From Bradyrhizobium diazoefficiens (GTDB lineage Bacteria; Pseudomonadota; Alphaproteobacteria; Rhizobiales; Xanthobacteraceae), in assembly GCF_016616885.1 (NCBI RefSeq), contig NZ_CP067102.1:4244501-4308500 (forward strand): a DNA stretch of 64,000 nucleotides, read 5' to 3'. The position numbers and the translations under genes are program-made. This document shows, one piece after another, positions 54,286 through 64,000 of the stretch; position 1 is the first letter of the stretch; the number at the start of each line of letters is the position of its first letter. Below the pieces are notes generated by a model, which did not search any database, was not told where the DNA came from, and saw nothing but the letters and a program-made list of their open reading frames with translations.

Positions 54286-54555
54286 TCACCGCAGTTTGCG
54301 CACGTGAACATTGATGTCGAGATCAATGGTGCTAACGCAAGTCTGCGTGGTGCGATGCGAGCCACCCTCGTACCAACGGCCTCCGCGTGCCCGGGCCGCG
54401 CTGACGTTGGCGAGCTTCAGGCATCGCCATTGCGGCAGTGGCCCGCTGCTTTCGCCGGCAAATTGCCAAGCCAGCACGGCTTCCTGACCGCTCCTGTTGG
54501 TGCCGATGATATGCGGGCAAAGCTCGCGATGGCGACCCTCGTAGACGCAGGTCAC
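54286..54555 (-). CDS. Conserved small hypothetical protein, possibly 5'-truncated
   Basis: The minus-strand frame encodes CVYEGRHRELCPHIIGTNRS, VLAWQFAGESSGPLPQWRCL and YEGGSHRTTQTCVSTIDLDI, a style I recall from small conserved proteins of rhizobia. There is no ATG in frame between the uvrA stop and this region. I place the start at a GTG at 54555, giving 89 residues. Family-like sequence seems to continue upstream (LHTLPQRVLAEQQ), so the true start may be lost. Its 3' end was copied to 53430-53483. Confidence 0.6.
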   Translation of the reverse strand: MTCVYEGRHRELCPHIIGTNRSGQEAVLAWQFAGESSGPLPQWRCLKLANVSAARARGGRWYEGGSHRTTQTCVSTIDLDINVHVRKLR

Positions 54556-54662
54556 TTGCTGTTCGGCAAGAACGCGTTGCGGAAGAGTGTGTAGGTTCGG
54601 CTGGGCATCGCGGACACTCGCAAGTTTCGTCCCGAAGTCCCACGGACGAGACCATCGAACCT

Positions 54663-57638
<2,976 letters not shown>

Positions 57639-57735
57639 CCGAGTTGCCCTCAAGGAATCCCAAAGGTGCGCGATCGCGCCGACGTAAAAGGCGCGCTTCG
57701 CCGGAACCGGGATCGGCGCCGATGGGGTTGCGAGC

Positions 57736-57750
57736 GAACGTAGGAAGAAC
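57736..57750 (-). promoter_or_regulatory. SOS (LexA) box of uvrA
   Basis: GAACGTAGGAAGAAC fits GAAC-N7-GAAC, which reads GTTC-N7-GTTC on the uvrA strand, the LexA site of alphaproteobacteria. It is about 98 bp upstream of the uvrA ATG. Confidence 0.75.
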
Positions 57751-57852
57751 GGAGACGGATTTCTAGTGCGACTTGCGAATCGTCAACGGATTGTTGGCGC
57801 GCTGGCGGGACTTGGCAGCAGGTCTTGCAGCAGCTGCGTCGTCCGGAACAAG

Positions 57853-57882
57853 CGAAGGGCCGGCCGCGAGGCCGGCCCTTCG
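57853..57882 (-). terminator. Terminator of outer-membrane protein gene 1
   Basis: CGAAGGGCCGGC and GCCGGCCCTTCG form a perfect 12-bp stem with a 6-nt loop, about 80 bp after the stop of the gene at 57962-58714. Confidence 0.8.
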
Positions 57883-57961
57883 TTCACCATTGACTGCGGA
57901 CCTTGGGGAATCCGCAGATGGGGAGGACCTTGGAGGGAGTCCTCCGGAGTTCGTAGCTGGC

Positions 57962-58714
57962 TCAGTATTTGGCGACGACCGGGCCGCCCCAGCGGTAGTT
58001 GACGCGGATCAGCCCGATATCGACGTCCTGGCCAATCCGCTCGGTGCGTCCCGGCGGAACGAGGATACTGCTGGCGAGATCGCCGCCGTGATGGCCGAGG
58101 AACAGATGGTCGTACTCACCGCCGATCGACCAGTTCTCCGCAAAGGCGTATTCCACGCCGAAGCCCGCGCTGTAGCCCCAGCGGGTCTGGCTGAGCGTGT
58201 TGGACACGACGCCGACGCCCGGAATGAACTCGTCGTATTTGTCGTGCGCGACGGCGGCGCCGGCCTTGCCGTAGAACAGCAGGCTGTTCACGGTGTAGCC
58301 GAGCTGGCCGGTGAACAGACCAAAGCTGTCGATCCTGGTCCGGTTGTTCAGGGGCGCCAGCACCAGGCTGACATTGTTGCCTTTGAAGTCGGCCCAGTTA
58401 CCCTGGGCTTCGACGCCGAGAACCCAGTGCGCCTTCTGCCAGCGATAGCCGAGCTGGGCACCGACCGTGCCGCCGCTGGCATTGTGGCAGCCTTCGCCGA
58501 CGGCCGGATCGATCGGAACACCGCTGACGGCAACAACGCTCCAGCAGGCATGGCCGAGGCCGCCGCCACCATTGATGCCGCCGTAAACGCCGGTCCATTC
58601 GAGGGCGGCTAGCGGTGCCACCGGCGCCTTATAGAGCGGGAGATCCGCGGCACCGGCCGGCGCGACTGCGCCGAGTGCGAACAAGCCGACCGCGGCCAGC
58701 GCGCAAGTTTTCAT
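57962..58714 (-). CDS. Outer membrane beta-barrel protein 1 (rhizobial small porin type)
   Basis: The 250-residue precursor has a signal peptide (KTCALAAVGLFALGAVAPAG, cut after AGA-ADL) and an 8-strand-barrel-like mature part: LEWTGVYGGINGGGGLGHAC, TVGAQLGYRWQKAHWVLGVE, AQGNWADFKGN, WSIGGEYDHLFLGHHG and the terminal VDIGLIRVNYRWGGPVVAKY with the C-terminal aromatic residue needed for insertion. It is the outermost of three tandem paralogues, and the most diverged. The family is the OMP_b-brl type abundant in Bradyrhizobium. Role: surface structural protein or small-pore porin. Confidence 0.9.
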   Translation of the reverse strand: MKTCALAAVGLFALGAVAPAGAADLPLYKAPVAPLAALEWTGVYGGINGGGGLGHACWSVVAVSGVPIDPAVGEGCHNASGGTVGAQLGYRWQKAHWVLGVEAQGNWADFKGNNVSLVLAPLNNRTRIDSFGLFTGQLGYTVNSLLFYGKAGAAVAHDKYDEFIPGVGVVSNTLSQTRWGYSAGFGVEYAFAENWSIGGEYDHLFLGHHGGDLASSILVPPGRTERIGQDVDIGLIRVNYRWGGPVVAKY

Positions 58715-58807
58715 GTCAGATCCCCAACTCGCTCAAGCAATTCGCGAGCGCAATGCGTGCGCCCTACGATTCCTTGACGGTTCGGCGCGCCGGGCCGCGA
58801 AAACAAA

Positions 58808-58832
58808 AAGGCCGGCACAAGGCCGGCCTTTC
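58808..58832 (-). terminator. Rho-independent terminator of outer-membrane protein gene 2
   Basis: AAAGGCCGGC and GCCGGCCTTT pair fully with a 5-nt loop (ACAAG on the plus strand). On the minus strand a TTTTTGTTTT run follows. The identical hairpin occurs at 59806-59830. Confidence 0.88.
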
Positions 58833-58872
58833 GTAACGATGTGACGCAGGTGGCGAAGATCAGTACTTCAGC

Positions 58873-59619
58873 TCAGTACTTGGCGACGACCGGGCCACCG
58901 AAGGTGTAGTTCAGGCGGACGGTGCCCATATCCACATCCTGCTTGATGCTGTCCGTGCGGAAGGGCAGGCCAAACGCAGTGAAGCTGTCGCTGTGCTTGC
59001 CCATGAACAGGTGGTCGTATTCGATCGCCACCGACCAGTTCGGCGCGAAACCGAACTCGATGCCCGTGCCGACGACGCCACCCCAACGGGTCTCGGTCGC
59101 CTCGCCGAACGTGACGCCGGCCAGAGTGCCGCTGAACTTGTTGTGGGTGACGGCCGCGCCGCCCTTCACGTACCAGAGCACGTTGTTCCAAGCGTAACCG
59201 ACTTGACCGGTGAAGAGGCCGATGGCGTCGATCTTGGTATTGTTCACCAGCGGGAAAAAAGCGGCCGGCGTGCTTGTGTTCGAGCCCTTCAGATCAGCCC
59301 AATCACCCTGCGCTTCGACGCCGAACACCCAAGCGGCGGACTGCCACCGATAACCGATTTGACCGCCGGCGAGAGCGCCGGTCGCATCATGGCAACCCTC
59401 GCTCGTCGTGGGGACGGCAGCACCGCCGACGCTGGTCGTGTCCCAGCAATTGTGGCTCGAGCCGCCACCGGCATTGGCGCCGATGTAGAAGCCGGTCCAA
59501 TTGTAGACGGAAGCCACGGCCACCGGAGCCTTGGTGTAGGGGCGAGCCGCCAGATCGGCAGCCGAAGCGGCGCCAGTGAGGGCGAGCAGACAGGCCGAAG
59601 CCAAGAAAATCTTTTTCAT
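58873..59619 (-). CDS. Outer membrane beta-barrel protein 2
   Basis: The 248-residue precursor begins at the ATG at 59619 (MKKIFLASACLLALTGAASA) with a signal peptide cut before ADL. The mature barrel shows YNWTGFYIGANAGGGSSHNC, GGQIGYRWQSAAWVFGVEAQ, GVEAQGDWADLKG, WSVAIEYDHLFMGKHSDSF and the C-terminal VRLNYTFGGPVVAKY. It is most similar to copy 3 (shared LAARPYTKAP start of the mature protein). A frame reaching 59694 is open but the signal peptide fixes the start. Confidence 0.92.
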   Translation of the reverse strand: MKKIFLASACLLALTGAASAADLAARPYTKAPVAVASVYNWTGFYIGANAGGGSSHNCWDTTSVGGAAVPTTSEGCHDATGALAGGQIGYRWQSAAWVFGVEAQGDWADLKGSNTSTPAAFFPLVNNTKIDAIGLFTGQVGYAWNNVLWYVKGGAAVTHNKFSGTLAGVTFGEATETRWGGVVGTGIEFGFAPNWSVAIEYDHLFMGKHSDSFTAFGLPFRTDSIKQDVDMGTVRLNYTFGGPVVAKY

Positions 59620-59805
59620 ATTCAACAAATCCCAGTCCCAGTTTCTGTTTTGGACTTCCGTGCGTCGGAAGCAGAATCGGACGCTGTGGTCCAACTGATG
59701 ACGTGCTTACACGATTGAAGCCGCAAGTTGCGTCTCCCAAAAGTCACAACGGGTGCAAAATGTGGCATTCGCTGACCTAAAGTTCCCATCGGGAACCAGC
59801 AACAA

Positions 59806-59830
59806 AAAGGCCGGCACAAGGCCGGCCTTT
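59806..59830 (-). terminator. Rho-independent terminator of outer-membrane protein gene 3
   Basis: Identical to the hairpin at 58808-58832 (AAAGGCCGGC, ACAAG, GCCGGCCTTT). On the minus strand it is followed by TTTTTGTTGC. Confidence 0.88.
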
Positions 59831-59850
59831 CTCGAATGATTTCAGGGGGA

Positions 59851-60612
59851 TCAGTACTTCGCGATCATCGGGCCGCCCCAGCGGTAGTTCAGGCGGACGA
59901 GGCCCATATCGACGTCCTGGCCGATCCGTTCGGTCTGGACGAAAGCCCCGCCCAAGGTGAAATCGACGTTACGATGGCCAAGGAAAATGTGGTCGTACTC
60001 GACGCCAACCGACCAGTTCGGGGTGAAGCCAAATTCGAGACCTGCGCCAACCGTTCCGCCCCATCGAGTTTCGCGGGCCGAACCAAAGATGCCGCCTGCA
60101 CCCACGAATCCAGGTGCGACGGCGAGGTCGTACTTGTCGGCCACGACCGCGCCGCCGCCTTTCACGTAGACCAAGACGTTGTTCCACGCATAGCCGATTT
60201 GGCCTGTAATCAGGCCGAAGGCATCGATCCTTGAACGGTTCTCCTGACCCAGGGCCGTCGGGCTAATATTGCTTCCGCTGAAGTCCGCCCAGTTGCCTTG
60301 GCCTTCGAAGCCAAACACCCACTGGCTGGACTGCCAGCGATAGCCGACCTGGCCACCCACCGTGCCGCCGGTTGCGTTATGGCAGCCGTCGGTGATCAGC
60401 GCGCCTGCTACCGGCGTCACGAAGTCCCAGCAATTGCGGCTCGATCCGCCACCGCCGTTGATGCCGATGTAGAAGCCGCTCCAGTCGTAGATGGTGGCGA
60501 TCATCGGCGCCGGCGCTTTGGTGTAGGGACGCGCCGCAAGATCCGCCGCGCTCGCGGGCGCGGACAGGCCAAACACAACCATACCGATAGTACTAAACAG
60601 AATTTTCTTCAT
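59851..60612 (-). CDS. Outer membrane beta-barrel protein 3
   Basis: The 253-residue precursor (MKKILFSTIGMVVFGLSAPA) has a signal peptide cut before ADLAARPYTKAP. The barrel carries YDWSGFYIGINGGGGSSRNC, GGQVGYRWQSSQWVFGFEGQ, GQGNWADFSGSN, WSVGVEYDHIFLGHRNVDFT and the C-terminal VRLNYRWGGPMIAKY. Together with the copies at 57962 and 58873 it forms a tandem family. Each gene has its own terminator, so the three are separate transcripts. The role is structural or porin-like. Confidence 0.92.
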   Translation of the reverse strand: MKKILFSTIGMVVFGLSAPASAADLAARPYTKAPAPMIATIYDWSGFYIGINGGGGSSRNCWDFVTPVAGALITDGCHNATGGTVGGQVGYRWQSSQWVFGFEGQGNWADFSGSNISPTALGQENRSRIDAFGLITGQIGYAWNNVLVYVKGGGAVVADKYDLAVAPGFVGAGGIFGSARETRWGGTVGAGLEFGFTPNWSVGVEYDHIFLGHRNVDFTLGGAFVQTERIGQDVDMGLVRLNYRWGGPMIAKY

Positions 60613-61046
60613 TGCAGTCTCCCCAGTTTTGTCCGCTCAAGAAGCCCCGAGGCGGTCAATCAGGCGTGACGCCCATAAGAACCAATTCCGAGGCAACTGT
60701 AGCGCCCTCCGGAGGTAGAGTCCGTCTCCGGAATGCAACAGTTGCGGGTCAATTGAAGGTGCGCGTAACTTGATGAATGTTAGGTGCTTTTTCTGCTTCT
60801 AAGGAACTCGGCGAGGTTCCTATGCATCGCGCGGTGAAGAGCGGCACGGGAACCGGCGTGCGGACTCTGCAGCGAACAATTTCGACAGGAACAAATCTGG
60901 AACAAATGTTCAGCCGATGCTATATGTGGGGATAACCGAGGGCGTGGCGGGCCGATCGGCGCCTGTAAGCGTATAGGGTCGGCCCAACAGGCGACAGCGC
61001 GGGCGCGCCTTTTCGAAATTCAGTGCATTTGGAGTGGAGAGCGGCG
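60613..61046. other. Intergenic region with two overlapping LexA-type boxes
   Basis: This 434-bp gap lies between divergent genes, the third outer membrane gene and ssb. The left part holds the promoter of the former. The SOS motifs at 60889-60911 lie 136 bp or more before ssb. No coding sequence is apparent. Confidence 0.65.
60889..60911 (+). promoter_or_regulatory. SOS region of ssb: overlapping GAAC-N7-GAAC and GAAC-N4-GTTC
   Basis: GAACAAATCTGGAAC (60889-60903) is an alphaproteobacterial LexA box. Its second GAAC also starts GAACAAATGTTC (60900-60911), which fits the GAAC-N4-GTTC palindrome bound by LexA of Gram-positive bacteria and some others. The site is about 136-158 bp before the ssb ATG. 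Confidence 0.7.
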
Positions 61047-61547
61047 ATGGCGGGAAGCGTCAACAAGGTCATTCTGGTTGGAAATCTCGGCAAGGATCCC
61101 GAAATCCGCCGCACCCAGGACGGGCGGCCGATCGCGAATCTGAGCATCGCCACATCGGAGACCTGGCGCGACAAGAACAGCGGCGAACGCAAGGAAAAGA
61201 CCGAGTGGCATCGCGTGGTAATCTTCAATGAAGGTCTCTGCAAGGTCGCCGAGCAGTACCTGAAGAAGGGCGCCAAGGTTTACATCGAGGGCGCGCTCCA
61301 GACCCGCAAATGGACCGACCAGAGCGGCGTGGAGAAGTACTCCACCGAGGTCGTGCTCCAAGGCTTCAACTCGACCCTGACGATGCTCGACGGCCGCGGC
61401 GGTGGCGGGGGAGGCGGCAGCTTCGGCGACGAGCCGGGCGGCGATTTCGGCTCCTCCGGTCCCGTCAGCAGCGCACCGCGCCGTGCCGTGGCCGCAGGCA
61501 CCGGCGGTGGCCGCAACAACGACATGGACGACGACATCCCGTTCTGA
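61047..61547 (+). CDS. ssb: Single-stranded DNA-binding protein
   Basis: SSB coats single-stranded DNA during replication, repair and recombination. The 166-residue protein ([20 protein letters not shown]) has the OB fold ([59 protein letters not shown]), a Gly/Ser-rich linker from about 115, and the acidic tip DMDDDIPF that binds partner proteins. The start is the ATG at 61047; eight more codons upstream are open but lack support. uvrA lies nearby on the other strand, a common arrangement, here separated by the porin genes. LexA-type boxes lie upstream. Confidence 0.96.
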   Translation: MAGSVNKVILVGNLGKDPEIRRTQDGRPIANLSIATSETWRDKNSGERKEKTEWHRVVIFNEGLCKVAEQYLKKGAKVYIEGALQTRKWTDQSGVEKYSTEVVLQGFNSTLTMLDGRGGGGGGGSFGDEPGGDFGSSGPVSSAPRRAVAAGTGGGRNNDMDDDIPF

Positions 61548-61680
61548 GGCGGGACGGGCGCTTCATTCCGGACTTTGCCGGTGCTCGCGTAAAGCGGCAG
61601 GATTTCTTACCAATTGACGGGCGAAGCTCGGTTTTCCCGGGCTGGCCTCGTATGCTGCCTAAAGCCTTTGACGGGTCGCA

Positions 61681-61719
61681 ATGTGAATGGTATTAACTTT
61701 ATGTTAATCCTATTCACAT
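61681..61719. promoter_or_regulatory. AT-rich imperfect palindrome upstream of the DUF2306 gene
   Basis: ATGTGAATGGTATTAAC and GTTAATCCTATTCACAT are 17-base arms with two mismatches around TTTAT. The right arm ends 30 bp before the ATG at 61750. It is much richer in AT than its surroundings. An operator at the promoter is the best reading; a terminator for ssb is the alternative. Confidence 0.55.
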
Positions 61720-61749
61720 GGTTGGTTCCCGATCGGAGGATGCGCCCCC

Positions 61750-62148
61750 ATGAACCTCGCGCCGCTGCTTGACGCTGCTCCGGCGATCCCGCTGCACGCC
61801 TTCGCGGCGATGGCGGCCTTCGTGCTTGGTATCGTCCAGTTCGCCGCGCCCAAGGGCACGCTGCCCCATCGGACGTTCGGCTGGATTTGGGTGGCGCTGA
61901 TGGCCGTGGTGGCGGCCTCGTCGTTCTGGATCCACCAGATCCGCCTGGTCGGGCCGTTCAGCCCGATCCACCTCCTGTCGATCTTCACGCTGCTGATGCT
62001 GCCGCTGGCGGTGTGGCGGGCCCACACGCATCGCGTGACCGATCACCGTCGCATCATGATCCTGCTCTTCACCGGTGCGCTGGTCGTGGCGGGACTGTTC
62101 ACGCTGGTGCCCGGCCGGATCATGCACCAGGTGCTTTTCGGGGCATAA
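61750..62148 (+). CDS. DUF2306-family small membrane protein
   Basis: The 132-residue protein has four hydrophobic segments (near 15-30, 43-60, 72-90, 102-120). DUF2306 features seen are HAFAAMAAFVLGIVQFAAPK, GTLPHRTFGWIWVALM, SPIHLLSIFTLLMLPLAVWR, and HRRIMILLFTGALVVAGLFT. The His and Arg residues in the loops are conserved in the family. The function is unknown. The ATG at 61750 follows GGAGGATGCGCCCC (GGAGG 9 bases upstream). A strong palindrome stands before it. Confidence 0.85.
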   Translation: MNLAPLLDAAPAIPLHAFAAMAAFVLGIVQFAAPKGTLPHRTFGWIWVALMAVVAASSFWIHQIRLVGPFSPIHLLSIFTLLMLPLAVWRAHTHRVTDHRRIMILLFTGALVVAGLFTLVPGRIMHQVLFGA

Positions 62149-62316
62149 TCGACGGTTGCGGGTGGCTCGTTCCGGTGTCGCTGATGACGGTGGCGAGAAG
62201 GGCGTAAGTCTCTGGAAAAACAAACGGAAAAACCGCTTCCCAAGAGCTCGCAAGGGTGGTTATCAGGGCCTCGATGCGCTATATGATTCCCAGATAAAAA
62301 CTCACCGGATTCCCCC

Positions 62317-64000
<1,684 letters not shown>

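Larger units (their letters stand above)
57639..57961. other. Intergenic region with SOS box and terminator
   Basis: This 323-bp gap contains the SOS box for uvrA (57736-57750) and the terminator of the upstream outer-membrane protein gene (57853-57882). No gene is seen. Confidence 0.7.

Overview
The window is alphaproteobacterial chromosome, most likely Bradyrhizobium or a close relative in the Nitrobacteraceae. The grounds are high GC with GC-rich third positions, the gene order SPOR-nagZ-scpA-scpB-tatABC-serS-surE-pcm, GAAC-N7-GAAC SOS boxes, tandem rhizobial small porins, and several intergenic palindromic repeat families that I recall from this group. No database was searched; names rest on motifs, length and gene order. 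No rRNA, tRNA or CRISPR array was seen.

Layout. 0-2.8 kb: exonuclease III (cut by the left edge) and a membrane hybrid histidine kinase. 2.9-7.5 kb is an accessory stretch: a GIY-YIG-type protein with a membrane partner, hypothetical genes, a ParDE module lying between two copies of a palindromic repeat, and an M50-type membrane protein. 7.6-29.4 kb is core: erpA, dgt, argS, a SPOR protein, a gutted nagZ, scpAB, tatABC, serS, surE, a response regulator, pcm, an NlpD-like factor, a DUF815 ATPase, then yajC-secD-secF followed by homologues of the two mitochondrial complex I assembly factors NDUFAF3 and NDUFAF6, and threonine ammonia-lyase. 29.4-45.6 kb is mixed: a TPR regulator with a divergent cupin gene, a class V aminotransferase, a CAP-domain protein, a kinase-like/AMP-binding-C fusion, trmFO, small secreted and stress-type proteins, a lytic transglycosylase, two GNAT genes around an SPW protein, an acyl-CoA synthetase with a PPC/DUF296 gene, an AAA ATPase and a HigA-like antitoxin.

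45.7-54.6 kb is the most dynamic part. An IS110/IS1111-type element (45811-47500) has split a palindromic chromosomal repeat exactly at a CT dinucleotide; removing it restores a perfect 30-bp arm. Its non-coding end holds two short loops whose sequences match the target site and the element's own ends, as expected for a bridge RNA (seekRNA). Next come a five-repeat DUF1217 protein, a 0.96-kb non-coding stretch with a dispersed repeat, an MxaD-like/beta-propeller pair, and a locus where two different DUF433/DUF5615 toxin-antitoxin pairs sit between near-identical copies of the same flanks (the 5' end of a HAD gene and the 3' end of a small hypothetical gene).

54.7-64 kb is core again: uvrA and ssb, each with an SOS box, around three tandem outer-membrane beta-barrel genes; a DUF2306 membrane protein; and gyrA, cut by the right edge.

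The strongest candidates for something new are the programmed-looking insertion of the IS110-type element with its candidate guide RNA, the toxin-antitoxin cassette-swap locus, and the kinase/adenylation-tail fusion.
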